DNA of 64,000 nucleotides from Serinicoccus sediminis (GTDB lineage Bacteria > Actinomycetota > Actinomycetes > Actinomycetales > Dermatophilaceae), in the NCBI RefSeq assembly GCF_004153545.1, contig NZ_SDVA01000001.1, forward strand, positions 248,001 to 312,000, given 5' to 3'. The notes beneath the pieces are model-generated. The model saw only the letters and a program-made list of their open reading frames with translations. It made no database searches and was not told the origin of the DNA. Made by a program: the position numbers and the translations under genes. Positions 38,152 through 46,772 of this stretch are shown in pieces. The first letter of the stretch is position 1. Every line of letters begins with the position of its first letter.

Positions 38152-38188
38152 GGACCGGCGCAGCAGCCGGGGGCCGCTGCGCCGGTCC
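38152..38188 (-). terminator. Terminator of cell-wall-binding gene
   Basis: GGACCGGCGCAGC (38152-38164) pairs perfectly with 38176-38188 around an 11-nt loop, 28 nt beyond the stop of the minus-strand gene. Confidence 0.65.
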
Positions 38189-38215
38189 CCCGTCACGGGG
38201 ACGAGGCCGCCCGGA

Positions 38216-39643
38216 TCACTCCTGCCCGATGTTGCGGTCGGTCAGGACGCCGGTCGGCCGCGCGGCCGGGTCGGCCAGGCCGTCGACGAGCCCCTGGAGC
38301 TGGGTCTGCACCGTGTCGTGCACGGCCAGCTCGCCGCCGACGATGGTCACGAGCGGGAAGGAGAAGCCGGTGACCAGGCGCTCGACCTCGCCCAGCACCC
38401 CGGCCGGCACCGCCTCCGGGCGGGTCAGCGCCACCCCGGCGCCGGTCCGCGCCGCCACCGGGACGGCGGTGAGGCTGTCCGGGAAGTCCTGGCCGGTCGC
38501 CACCATCACCTTGCCCTCGGCGGGGAACTGCCCCAGCACGACCTCGGCCGTGTCGTAGCGGTCGGGACCGCTGTAGCGGGTCCACGGCATACCGAGCGAG
38601 ACGTCGTCCAGCACCTCGTCGGACAGGACCGTCGGGCCGCCCGCGGCGTAGACGTCGTCGAAGCTCAGCGCGGCCACCGCGCTTGCGGTCTCCGCCGGCA
38701 CCTCGGTGTGCCTGACGAGGACGAGCGGAGCCTGGTGCCGGGCCGCGAGGGCGCTCAGCACCAGCGCGTCGGGGAAGTCCTGCCCGGACGCGACGAACAG
38801 CTCGGCCGAGCTGTCCTGCACCACGCGCTGGGCGATCGCCCCGGACGTGCCGTAGCGGTCGTCACCGGCGACCCGCTCCACGACGGCACCCGGCAGCAGC
38901 GCCTGCACGTCCCCGATGACCTGCTCGTGGACCGCGGTGGGCCCGCCGACGACGACCACGTCGTCGGGCATGAGGCGGGTGAGCTCGGCCGCCGTGGCCG
39001 CGGACAGACCGGTCGGGGTGGTGAGCAGCAGCGGCGCACCCAGCTGTGCCGCCCACGGCGCCGCCGCGAGGGCGTCGGGGTAGGTCCGGGAGGTCGCGAT
39101 GACCACCGTGTCGGCCATGACGAACTTCTGCTCCGAGAGCATCGCCGCGGTCTCGATCCGGGTCGGCCCGCCGATCCGCTCGACGTCGAAGGTGCACGGG
39201 CCGTCGACGTCGTCGGGGAAGAACGGGTCGACGGTCTCGAGGGTGCCGACCGGGTCACCGTCGGCGTCCACGTCGCGGATGATGATGCCGACACCGGGCG
39301 CCCCGGTGCCGTACAGCCCGACGAAGGACAGGAACGCGTTGATGTCGCGGGTCGTGCCGACCTGCACCTCGAGGATGCGGCTGTCCTTCAGGGTGCCGTC
39401 GTCCCAGACCTCGAACCGGACCCGGTCGAAGCCGCCGACGTCGTCGGTGGTGCCGGTGATGGCCGCCTGGATGGCGTACTCGTTGCGGCTGCAGTCGTCG
39501 TTGACGAACTGCACCCCGCTGATCTCGTGGTCCCCGAGCGTGGCGGCCGCGGCGGGCACGGCTCCGGCGAGGACCGTGGCGCCCAGCGCGAGCGCCGCCC
39601 CTGCGGCGACCCCTGCCCTGCGCAGCGGTGTGGTGGTGGTCAT
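38216..39643 (-). CDS. Secreted protein with cell-wall-binding repeat 2
   Basis: 475 aa. Signal peptide 1-33 (LGATVLAGAVPAAAA). The N-terminal about 120 residues form a beta-rich domain of unknown type. Three CW_binding_2 repeats (PF04122) follow: ERIGGPTRIETAAMLS, ERVAGDDRYGTSGAIAQ and TRYSGPDRYDTAEVVL, each continuing into a FPDAL/YPDAL-type motif and VVVGGPTAV-like strands. In other species these repeats bind anionic wall polymers and anchor surface proteins. AAGGAGA precedes the ATG. The gene stands alone, with a terminator after it. Confidence 0.9.
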   Translation of the reverse strand: MTTTTPLRRAGVAAGAALALGATVLAGAVPAAAATLGDHEISGVQFVNDDCSRNEYAIQAAITGTTDDVGGFDRVRFEVWDDGTLKDSRILEVQVGTTRDINAFLSFVGLYGTGAPGVGIIIRDVDADGDPVGTLETVDPFFPDDVDGPCTFDVERIGGPTRIETAAMLSEQKFVMADTVVIATSRTYPDALAAAPWAAQLGAPLLLTTPTGLSAATAAELTRLMPDDVVVVGGPTAVHEQVIGDVQALLPGAVVERVAGDDRYGTSGAIAQRVVQDSSAELFVASGQDFPDALVLSALAARHQAPLVLVRHTEVPAETASAVAALSFDDVYAAGGPTVLSDEVLDDVSLGMPWTRYSGPDRYDTAEVVLGQFPAEGKVMVATGQDFPDSLTAVPVAARTGAGVALTRPEAVPAGVLGEVERLVTGFSFPLVTIVGGELAVHDTVQTQLQGLVDGLADPAARPTGVLTDRNIGQE

Positions 39644-39790
39644 GCGGATCTCCTTCACGGGCCGGCCGCGACGCGGCCGGTGACGCCAGGAGGCCCCTCG
39701 CCTCCGCCGGGGCGTCGGGCCTACAGAGCCCGTCCCCACCCGCCCGGATACATCGGGTCGCGCCCGACCCCGGGCGTCAGGTCCTGCCCC

Positions 39791-40657
39791 TCAGGCCCGG
39801 GCACCCGCCAGCGCCTCCAGGACGGCGACGTCCGCCTGGTAGGGCGGCTCGGAGCGCGGCCAGTGCACGACGACATCGGTGAAGCCGAGCTCCTGGGCCC
39901 GGCCGATCCGGTCCTGGGCCTCGTCGAGGCTGGAGAGCGCCGGCGCCCCGGCGTCCAGCGAGAGGTAGCGGTCCAGCGGCCGGTCGCGCCGGCCCTGCGC
40001 CTCCAGCTCGTCCACCCGGGCGGCGAGCTCGCGCACCCCGCTCCACCAGGCGTCTCGACCGTCCTCGTCGGCCCGGACGTCGGGGGGCCCGGTGGTGAGC
40101 CAGCCGGCGCCGTGCGCGACGGCCTGCCGCATGGCCCGGGGGCCGTTGGCGGCGACCACGAAGGGGACCCGGGGCTGCTGCACGCAGCGGGGCCGGGCGC
40201 CCGCCCCGGCCACCGTGAAGAACTCGCCCTCCACCTCGACGTCGTCCTCGGTCAGCAGCCGGTCCAGCAGCGGCACGAACTCCTCGAACCGCCGGGTGCG
40301 CTCGCCCCGGCTGTGGCGGTCCCCGAGCAGCCGGCTGTCCAGGTCGCCGCCGGCCCCCAGCCCGAGGAGCACCCGCCCGTCGCTGAGGTCGTCCAGGGTG
40401 GTCACGTCCTTGGCCAGCAGCGCCGGGTGGCGGAAGTTCGGGGAGGCGACGAAGGTGCCGAGCCGCACCCGCCGGGTGACCACGGCGGCGGCGGCGAGGG
40501 TGGCGACCGTCGAGTGCCACGGCGCGCGCGGCAGCCCGCCCCACACCAGGTGGTCGTAGGTCCAGGCGTGCTCGAACCCCCACTCCTCGACCTGCCGCCA
40601 CAGCGGCTCGGCCTCGCGCCACGGGTGCTCGGGCAGGATGCAGACACCGATCCTCAT
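39791..40657 (-). CDS. LLM-class (F420-dependent type) oxidoreductase
   Basis: 288-aa luciferase-like TIM-barrel protein. The start MRIGVCILPEHPWREAEPLW, the motif WTYDHLVWGG, and RRVRLGTFVASPNFRHPALLAKDVTTLDDLSDGRVLLGLGAG match the F420-dependent branch common in actinobacteria. The substrate is unknown. A TAGCGT box lies 7 nt before the ATG, which indicates a leaderless transcript; the frame upstream has another ATG that would lie within the promoter and is rejected. Confidence 0.87.
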   Translation of the reverse strand: MRIGVCILPEHPWREAEPLWRQVEEWGFEHAWTYDHLVWGGLPRAPWHSTVATLAAAAVVTRRVRLGTFVASPNFRHPALLAKDVTTLDDLSDGRVLLGLGAGGDLDSRLLGDRHSRGERTRRFEEFVPLLDRLLTEDDVEVEGEFFTVAGAGARPRCVQQPRVPFVVAANGPRAMRQAVAHGAGWLTTGPPDVRADEDGRDAWWSGVRELAARVDELEAQGRRDRPLDRYLSLDAGAPALSSLDEAQDRIGRAQELGFTDVVVHWPRSEPPYQADVAVLEALAGARA

Positions 40658-40687
40658 GGGCAGGACGCTAGCGCGCACGGGCCCACC

Positions 40688-41959
40688 TCAGCCGACGGGA
40701 TCCGGCTCCGGGGTCAGCTCGTGCGCGTCCACGAGCGCCTGGGGGACACCGACGGCGACCAGCGCGGTGGCGACGAGCATGACCACCGGGACGCCGAGCA
40801 GCACCACCGGTATGCCGAAGAGCGCCGCGACCTGTCCGCCCACGAGGGCGCCCACCGGCATCGCCCCGAAGACGAGCACCCGTGAGGCGCCGCCGACGCG
40901 GCCGAGCTCGTGCCCCTCCACCAGGCGGGGGCGCAGGGAGCCGGAGACGACGTTGCCGATGACCCCGAGCGGCCCGGCCGCGAGCAGGAAGAGGCCCAGG
41001 CCCCAGACCGAGGGCCACAGGAGGAGGGCGAGGTTGAAGACGGCGTTGAGCCCCCAGCACGCGACGAGGACGGTCATCTCGGAGAAGCGCTCGATGACCC
41101 GGCTCGCCACCATGCTGCCGAGGAGCGCGCCGACCGGGAGCGCCACCATGGCGAGGGAGAACAGCTGCGGTGAGAGGCCACCCACCGACTCCGGGCCCAC
41201 GAGCCACAGGATGAGGACCGCGCTGAGGGCGGTCGAGGCGAAGTTCCACAAGCCGGAGGCGATGGCCAGTGGACGCAGCACCGGGTGGCTCCACAGGGTC
41301 CGCATACCGGAGGTGAGCTCGGCCCACCGCGAGCCCACGCTCTCGACCGGCGGGACCACCGGGGCGTACCTCCCCCGCAGCCCCAGGGCGAGCACCAGGA
41401 CGGCACCCACCACGACCAGCGCGGAGGAGCCCACGAGCCACGCCGCGCCCAGTGCGACCAGGAACCCGGCGAGCGGCGGGCCGACGAAGCCGTTGCACAC
41501 CTGCTCCACCGCGAGGAGGCGGGAGCTCGCGCGGCGCAGCGGGCCGGCCGCCCGCCCGACCAGGGCCGGCACCTGCGCGGCCGCCGCGAGGTCGGCGAAC
41601 ACCTCGGTGACGCCGTAGCCCAGCGCCAACCCCACCAGGACCCAGATGGTCAGCCGGTCGGACAGCGCGAGCACCCCGGCCGCGCCGAGCAGCGCGGCCC
41701 GGACGCCGAGGGCGACCACCATCGTGCGGCGCCGGTCCCACCGGTCGACCAGCACGCCGGCGGGGATGCCGCAGACCAGCCACGGCAGCCAGACCGCGGC
41801 CGTGAGCACCCCCATGAGCAGGGGTGACCGGGTCAGCGTCACGGCCAGCAGCGGGACCCCGATCTGGACGACCCCGTCCGCGAGGTTGGCGAGACCGACG
41901 GCGCCCAGGTGGGCACCGAACGGCCGGCCGAGCGGTGGTGTGGTGGTGGATGCCGTCAT
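40688..41959 (-). CDS. MFS transporter (enterobactin exporter-like)
   Basis: 423 aa with 12 predicted transmembrane helices. The A motif between helices 2 and 3 reads GVLVDRWDRRRTMVV. The overall type resembles the EntS/macrolide-efflux branch of MFS. Divergent from an ArsR-type regulator with only 67 bp between, which carries three direct repeats overlapping both promoters, so repression by that regulator is likely. The substrate is unknown; drug or siderophore export is the common role. Confidence 0.88.
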   Translation of the reverse strand: MTASTTTPPLGRPFGAHLGAVGLANLADGVVQIGVPLLAVTLTRSPLLMGVLTAAVWLPWLVCGIPAGVLVDRWDRRRTMVVALGVRAALLGAAGVLALSDRLTIWVLVGLALGYGVTEVFADLAAAAQVPALVGRAAGPLRRASSRLLAVEQVCNGFVGPPLAGFLVALGAAWLVGSSALVVVGAVLVLALGLRGRYAPVVPPVESVGSRWAELTSGMRTLWSHPVLRPLAIASGLWNFASTALSAVLILWLVGPESVGGLSPQLFSLAMVALPVGALLGSMVASRVIERFSEMTVLVACWGLNAVFNLALLLWPSVWGLGLFLLAAGPLGVIGNVVSGSLRPRLVEGHELGRVGGASRVLVFGAMPVGALVGGQVAALFGIPVVLLGVPVVMLVATALVAVGVPQALVDAHELTPEPDPVG

Positions 41960-41978
41960 GGCGGTCCCCTATCCTGAG

Positions 41979-42013
41979 TGCAGAAGATGTTGTGCAAAGT
42001 AACCTCTGCAAAG
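41979..42013. promoter_or_regulatory. Triple direct-repeat operator between MFS and ArsR genes
   Basis: TGCAGAAG (41979), TGCAAAG (41993) and TGCAAAG (42007) recur at an exact 14-bp period. They overlap the plausible -35/-10 elements of both divergent genes. Confidence 0.6.
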
Positions 42014-42026
42014 GTATCTCTGGACC

Positions 42027-42635
42027 ATGCCCTCGCGCAAGCCCTCCCCCCACGTGGCCCCCGCCCTCGACGCCGCGACCCTCAAGGCGTTCGCCCACCC
42101 TCTGCGGCTGCAGATGTACGACTACCTCAAGGACCACGGTGCAGCCACCGCCTCGATGCTGGCCCGGGCCATGGGCGAGAACACCGGGCAGACCAGCTAC
42201 CACCTGCGCCAGCTCGAGCGGCACGGGCTCGTCGAGGAGGACACCTCGCGCGGGTCGGCGCGCGAGCGGTGGTGGACCAGCGTCGGCTTCTCCTTCGGCC
42301 TGGACGCGGTGGCGCAGGACACCGCCGCCCGCACCGCCGCCCAGACGGTCATGCTGCACCAGATGGAGATGCGCAACGCCCGGGTGCAGGAGTGGATCGC
42401 CCGGATGGAGTCCGAGGACGAGGCGTGGGCCGGCATCGCCACCTCCAACGAGGCCACGGCGATGCTCACCGTCGAGGAGGCCGACGCCCTCGGCGACGCC
42501 ATCGCCGCCACGATGACCGAGCACCTGGAGCGGGCGAAGGCCGCGCGCGCCGAGCACGGCGAGGAGGGCGCGCGGCGGGTCAAGCTCTACCAGCTGCTCT
42601 TCCCGCTCCCGCCGGAGGAGCCGCCGGCGTCCTAG
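42027..42635 (+). CDS. ArsR-type winged-helix regulator
   Basis: 202 aa. The winged helix-turn-helix (about 15-85) reads LKAFAHPLRLQMYDYLKDHG, then NTGQTSYHLRQLERHGLVEE, the recognition helix and wing of ArsR-like regulators. No metal-binding cysteine motif is visible. The C-terminal 110 residues are helical and charged and probably serve dimerisation or ligand binding. It is divergent from the MFS exporter, which it likely controls. Confidence 0.88.
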   Translation: MPSRKPSPHVAPALDAATLKAFAHPLRLQMYDYLKDHGAATASMLARAMGENTGQTSYHLRQLERHGLVEEDTSRGSARERWWTSVGFSFGLDAVAQDTAARTAAQTVMLHQMEMRNARVQEWIARMESEDEAWAGIATSNEATAMLTVEEADALGDAIAATMTEHLERAKAARAEHGEEGARRVKLYQLLFPLPPEEPPAS

Positions 42636-42642
42636 GGCAGGC

Positions 42643-43026
42643 TCAGCGCAGCGGGAGGTATGCCGTGAGGTCGGCCCGCTGCCCCGACGCCCGGACCGCG
42701 CCGGTCGCCGTCGCCTCCGCCCAGGTGGTCCGCCCGGTCCCCAGCTCGAGCCAGGTCTGCGGGTCGGTCTCGACGACGTTCGTCGGGGTCCCCCGCGTGT
42801 GCCGCGGTCCCTCGATGACCTGCGCCGCGGCATACGGAGGGATCCGCACCTCGACCGACCGGCCGGGGGCCCGCTCGACGAGCTCCTCCAGGAGGTAGCG
42901 CACCGCGGTCGCGAGCTCCTGCCGGGACACCTCGGGCGCCGGGTCCGCACCTCCGGCCCGCGCCGCCTCCCAGGCGGCGACCGCCTGCTCGCCGGCGGCC
43001 GGGTCGATGCGACGACGCGCGGGCAT
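42643..43026 (-). CDS. Sterol-carrier-protein-like (SCP2 family) protein
   Basis: 127 aa. The beginning, RRRIDPAAGEQAVAAWEAAR, and the end, WLELGTGRTTWAEATATGAV then ASGQRADLTAYLPL, match the actinobacterial sterol-carrier family proteins with an SCP2-like fold. It likely binds a lipid or maleylpyruvate-type ligand; function is unknown. The ATG overlaps the arcA stop by 1 nt (TGATG), so it is translationally coupled to arginine deiminase. Confidence 0.75.
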   Translation of the reverse strand: MPARRRIDPAAGEQAVAAWEAARAGGADPAPEVSRQELATAVRYLLEELVERAPGRSVEVRIPPYAAAQVIEGPRHTRGTPTNVVETDPQTWLELGTGRTTWAEATATGAVRASGQRADLTAYLPLR

Positions 43027-44267
43027 CAGGTGAGCGGGTCGCGCTCGACCGGGCAGGACATGCAGCGCGGCCCGCCCCGTCCGCGACCCAGCTCGGACCC
43101 GGCGATCTCCAGCACCTCGACGCCCTGCTCGCGCAGGTAGGCGTTGGTCACCGTGTTGCGCTGGTAGCCCACGACGACGCCGGGCTCCAGCGCGAGCACG
43201 TTGCAGCCGTCGTCCCACTGCTCGCGGGCGGCGGCGCGAGGGTCCTGCTCGGCCGCCAGCACCCGCACCGAGTCCACACCGAGGCCGCGGGCGACGACGT
43301 CCATCATCTGCTCCGGCTCGTGCCGCTCGATCTCCAGGCGCAGCTCGCCGGTGGCCGGGTCCTCGTCGCCGGCGGTGATGGTCCAGGACGTCAGGTCCGG
43401 CAGCCCGCTGTAGCGGGTGAACGTCTGCTCGTCGAGCATGGTCATGACGGTGTCGAGGTGCATGACCGCGCGCGCCTTGGGCATGTCGAGCGCGACGACG
43501 CGCTCGGCCTGGCCGGAGGCGAGCAGCCGGCGGGCCAGCCGCTCCACCCCGGTCGCCGTGGTGCGCTCGGAGAGCCCGACGAGGACCATCCCGTTGCCCG
43601 GCACCAGGATGTCGCCGCCCTCCGCGGTCGCCGGGCCGTCGTCGACGCCGTGGCTCCACCACTGCATACCGGCCTCGGCGAACATGGGGTGGTAGCGGTA
43701 GATGGCGTCGTAGTGCACGGTCTCGCGGCGGCGGGCCTTCTTGTGCATCGAGTTGACCGCCACGCCGCCGTAGGCCCAGGCGGAGGTGTCGCGGGTGAAG
43801 AGGTGGTTGGGCAGCGGCGCGAGGACCGAGTCGTGCAGGCCGAACTGGTCGATGACCACCGAGCTCGGGCTGCCGATGCGCTCGAGCACCTCGGCCTTGG
43901 TGATGCCCCCGACGAGGTGGGTGGTCAGCTCGGCGTCGCCCATCCCCTCGAACATCGCGCGCAGGTCCTCGGCCGCCTGAGGGCCGACGTGCCGCTCGTC
44001 CAGCGAGTGGTCCAGGACGTAGGACCGGGCCTCGGGGACCGCCAGCGCCTCCCGCAGCAGCGTGTCGAAGTGGTGCACGGTGACCCCGCGCTCGCGCATG
44101 ACCTGCACGAAGTAGTCGTGCTCCTCCTGCGCCTTCTCGACCCACAGGATCTCGTCGAAGAGGTAGCGCTCCTTGTTGTCGGGGGTCAGGCGGTGCATCT
44201 CCAGCCCGGGCCGGTGCACGATGACCTGACGCAACCGGCCGACCTCGGATCCGACGTGGAACGGCAT
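43026..44267 (-). CDS. arcA: Arginine deiminase
   Basis: 413-aa guanidino-modifying enzyme that hydrolyses arginine to citrulline and ammonia. Family motifs: [26 protein letters not shown] at the N-terminus, [11 protein letters not shown], the catalytic His region [15 protein letters not shown], and the nucleophile Cys in [11 protein letters not shown] near the C-terminus. AAAGGAC precedes the ATG at 44267. No ornithine carbamoyltransferase or carbamate kinase gene follows, so the pathway is not clustered here. Confidence 0.95.
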   Translation of the reverse strand: MPFHVGSEVGRLRQVIVHRPGLEMHRLTPDNKERYLFDEILWVEKAQEEHDYFVQVMRERGVTVHHFDTLLREALAVPEARSYVLDHSLDERHVGPQAAEDLRAMFEGMGDAELTTHLVGGITKAEVLERIGSPSSVVIDQFGLHDSVLAPLPNHLFTRDTSAWAYGGVAVNSMHKKARRRETVHYDAIYRYHPMFAEAGMQWWSHGVDDGPATAEGGDILVPGNGMVLVGLSERTTATGVERLARRLLASGQAERVVALDMPKARAVMHLDTVMTMLDEQTFTRYSGLPDLTSWTITAGDEDPATGELRLEIERHEPEQMMDVVARGLGVDSVRVLAAEQDPRAAAREQWDDGCNVLALEPGVVVGYQRNTVTNAYLREQGVEVLEIAGSELGRGRGGPRCMSCPVERDPLT

Positions 44268-44344
44268 GGCGTGTCCTTTCGCAGGGGTGCGGACATCCTG
44301 CCACGCGGCCGGGGCCGGGGGCGGCCCGGCGGCAGCAGGGCATG

Positions 44345-44440
44345 AAGAACCCCTCGCGCACCTGGAAGAGCTCGATTGCCCTTGCTGCATTCCTGCCCTG
44401 GGGGAGTTCACCGAGGTACCACCGCACGAGGGGTCCGGCG
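44345..44440 (-). ncRNA. ffs: Signal recognition particle RNA, small bacterial type
   Basis: On the minus strand, GGACCCCTCG near 44437 pairs with CGAGGGGTTC near 44350 to close the hairpin. The apical part has GGCAGGAATGCAGCAAGGG, the invariant Ffh-binding symmetric and asymmetric loops with a GGAA-like tetraloop region. The size is about 96 nt, as in the 4.5S class. The exact ends are estimates. It lies 3' of the tRNA-Ser gene on the same strand. Confidence 0.93.
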
Positions 44441-44543
44441 CCCAGTCTAGGTGCTCGGCCGGGACTGTCCAAGACGGCCCGCGCGCGCAGGGTGCACGGG
44501 TCTGCGGAAGCGCCTGGGTATGGGGAAGGCCCGGGTATGCGGA

Positions 44544-44579
44544 AGGCCCCGGTCACCGTGGAACGGTGGCCCGGGGCCT
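44544..44579 (-). terminator. Terminator after tRNA-Ser(GGA)
   Basis: AGGCCCCGG...CCGGGGCCT inverted repeat with a 16-bp stem (one mismatch) and short loop, immediately 3' of the tRNA and upstream of the SRP RNA gene. Confidence 0.6.
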
Positions 44580-44586
44580 CGCCGAC

Positions 44587-44674
44587 TGGCGGAGGATGGG
44601 GGATTTGAACCCCCGAGGGTTTTATCCCAACACGATTTCCAATCGTGCGCACTAGGCCGCTATGCGAATCCTCC
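44587..44674 (-). tRNA. tRNA-Ser(GGA)
   Basis: Minus-strand cloverleaf with acceptor GGAGGAT/ATCCTCC, anticodon stem CACGA/TCGTG around TTGGAAA (anticodon GGA), a long variable arm typical of class II tRNA, and T-loop GGTTCAAATCC. The discriminator G is followed by an encoded CCA (44589-44587). Confidence 0.96.
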
Positions 44675-44703
44675 GCGTAGCAGGGTACCCGAGGGGGTCG
44701 GGA

Positions 44704-44795
44704 GGGCCCAAACGCGCGTCCGGTGCGGCCCGAACGCGCGTCCGGTGCGGGCCGAGCACGCGTCCGGTGCGGGCTGAGCACGCGTCCGGTGCGGT
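44704..44795. repeat. 22-bp tandem repeat array (3 units plus parts)
   Basis: Full units at 44723, 44745 and 44767, with partial units on each side. It abuts the stop codon of the HerA-like gene; the last repeat base is the first base of the TCA stop complement. It has the same 22-bp family and the same orientation relative to the gene as at ilvN. Confidence 0.88.
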
Positions 44796-46408
44796 CAGCG
44801 GCGGCGCCGGGTGCCGAAGAGCGAGCGGGTGATCTCGCGACCGATGACGGTGCCGGCCGAGCGGAGCATGGACCGGAAGGCGGGCGAGGAGACGACCTGC
44901 TCCACCACTCCCCCGTCGTCGTCCCGGGCGCGACCTCCTCCGGACCGGTCCTCCTCACGCGGATCCTGCCGCGAGCCCGGGGCCCGGGTCGTCGGCCGCC
45001 GGGCCTCGGGCTCGGCGGCCTGCGCCTCCTCGACCGCCCGCGCCGCCGCCTCCGCCCGGGCGGCCAGCATCTCGTGCGCGGACTCACGGTCGAGCGCCTC
45101 GCCGTACCGCCCTGCGAGGGAGGACCCGGCGACGACGGTGCGCAGGACCTCCTCCTCGGACGTGCCGATCCGCGCCTGGGGCGCCCGGAGCATGGTGCGC
45201 GCCACCGGGGTCGGCGCCCCCTCCTCGGAGAGGACGGTGACGACCGCCTCCCCGGTGCGCAGCGAGGTGAGCACCTCCCCGAGGTCGAGGTCGCTGGTGG
45301 GGAAGGTCGACACCGTCGCCTTCAGGGCCTTGGCGTCCCGGGGTGTGTGCGCCCGCAGCGCGTGCTGCACCCGGTTGCCCAGCTGGGCCAGCACGGCGTC
45401 GGGCACGTCCGTGGGCGTCTGGGTGACGAAGAAGACGCCGACGCCCTTGGAGCGGATGAGCCGTACGGCCTGCTCGACGGCGTCGAGGAAGGCGTCCGAG
45501 GCGTCGTCGAAGAGCAGGTGCGCCTCGTCGAAGAAGAACACGAGGCCGGGCCGGTCCGGGTCGCCCACCTCGGGGAGGTCCTGGAAGAGCTCGGCCAGCA
45601 GCCACATGAGGAAGGTCGAGAAGAGCACCGGCCGGTCGCGGACGCCGGGCAGCTCCAGCAGCGTGATGACGCCCTGGCCGTCCGCGGTGGTCCGCAGCAG
45701 GTCGGACGTCTCGAACTCCGGCTCACCGAAGAACACGTCGCCGCCCGCCGCGGACAGGGCGATGAGCTCGCGCAGGATCACCCCGGCGGTCGACGTGGCG
45801 ATGCCCCCCAGCCCCTTGAGCTCGGCCCGGCCCTCGTCGGAGATGAGGTGCTGGGTGACCGCGACGAGGTCCTTGAGGTCCAGCAGCGCCAGCCCCTGCT
45901 GGTCGGCCCAGTAGAAGATGAGCCCCAGGCTGGACTCCTGGGTCTGGTTGAGCCCCAGCACCTTCGACAGCAGCGTGGGCCCGAACCCGGTGACGGTGGC
46001 GCGCACCGGGCTCCCGACGCCGTGGCCGCCGAGGTTGAGCAGCTCGACGGGGTAGGCGCGGGCCTCCCACTCCTGGTCGAGGCCGTCCATCCGCTCCTGC
46101 ACCTTGCCCCCGCCGGGCCCCGGGGTGGCGAGCCCGGTGAGGTCGCCCTTGACGTCGGCGAGGAAGACGGGGACGCCGGCGTCCGAGAGCTGCTCGGCGA
46201 GCACCTGGAGGGTGACCGTCTTGCCGGTGCCGGTGGCCCCGGCGACCAGCCCGTGCCGGTTCATCGAGCCCAGCGGCAGCCGGACGACGGCGTCGCTCAC
46301 CACCGCGTCCCCGTCGCTCCCGACCGCGGCCCCGAGCACGATGCTGGGCCCGTCGAAGGCGTACCCCTCCCGGACCCGGTCCACCTGGCTGCTGCGCTGC
46401 TCGCTCAT
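44795..46408 (-). CDS. HerA/DUF853-type ATPase
   Basis: 537-aa P-loop ATPase of the HerA/FtsK clade (DUF853, formerly YjgR). Walker A is AGATGTGKTVTLQ near residue 55; Walker B is LVFFFDEAHLLFDDA; FFVTQTPTDVPDAVLAQLGNRVQHALRAHTPRD is the sensor and arginine-finger region. The C-terminal 80 residues are a charged, disordered tail ending in a conserved-looking SLFGTRRRR. The role is unknown; DNA pumping or remodelling is inferred. A TAGAGT box lies 7 nt before the ATG and overlaps the -10 box of the divergent gene. Confidence 0.92.
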   Translation of the reverse strand: MSEQRSSQVDRVREGYAFDGPSIVLGAAVGSDGDAVVSDAVVRLPLGSMNRHGLVAGATGTGKTVTLQVLAEQLSDAGVPVFLADVKGDLTGLATPGPGGGKVQERMDGLDQEWEARAYPVELLNLGGHGVGSPVRATVTGFGPTLLSKVLGLNQTQESSLGLIFYWADQQGLALLDLKDLVAVTQHLISDEGRAELKGLGGIATSTAGVILRELIALSAAGGDVFFGEPEFETSDLLRTTADGQGVITLLELPGVRDRPVLFSTFLMWLLAELFQDLPEVGDPDRPGLVFFFDEAHLLFDDASDAFLDAVEQAVRLIRSKGVGVFFVTQTPTDVPDAVLAQLGNRVQHALRAHTPRDAKALKATVSTFPTSDLDLGEVLTSLRTGEAVVTVLSEEGAPTPVARTMLRAPQARIGTSEEEVLRTVVAGSSLAGRYGEALDRESAHEMLAARAEAAARAVEEAQAAEPEARRPTTRAPGSRQDPREEDRSGGGRARDDDGGVVEQVVSSPAFRSMLRSAGTVIGREITRSLFGTRRRR

Positions 46409-46432
46409 CCCGCAGACTCTAGACTGCGCGAC

Positions 46433-46744
46433 ATGATCTTCAAGGGCGTGGGCGAGAGCCAGCCCTACCCCGCCCACGGCCTCGACGAGCCCGGGGACTG
46501 GGCGCACCTGCCGCCCCGGATGATCCGTCTCGACGAGCTCGTCACCACGCGCGCGCAGCTGGACCTGCACGCGCTGCTGTCCTCGGACTCCACGTTCTAC
46601 GGCGACATCTTCTGCCACGTGGTCAAGTGGCAGGGCGCGCTCTACCTCGAGGACGGGCTGCACCGTGCCCTGCGGGCCGCGCTGCGGGGGCGCCCCGCCG
46701 TGCACGGGCGTGTCCTCGACCTGGACGGCCCGGCGACTCGCTAG
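46433..46744 (+). CDS. Small conserved actinobacterial protein (VapB-labelled family)
   Basis: 103 aa. MIFKGVGESQPYPAHGLD, PPRMIRLDELVTT and YGDIFCHVVKWQGALYLEDGLHRALRAAL match a family often labelled VapB-type antitoxin in actinobacterial genomes. No toxin gene is adjacent and no ribbon-helix-helix or AbrB motif is evident, so that label is doubtful. It is followed by a LytR_C-domain gene, a common arrangement. A TAGACT box lies 7 nt before the ATG. Confidence 0.8.
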   Translation: MIFKGVGESQPYPAHGLDEPGDWAHLPPRMIRLDELVTTRAQLDLHALLSSDSTFYGDIFCHVVKWQGALYLEDGLHRALRAALRGRPAVHGRVLDLDGPATR

Positions 46745-46772
46745 CCTGCTGGTCTTCGGGAAGGACATCTGC

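Noticed and set aside
46433-46744. VapBC toxin-antitoxin module
   Set aside because: Only the family label suggests it; no PIN-domain toxin follows and no antitoxin DNA-binding motif is visible.
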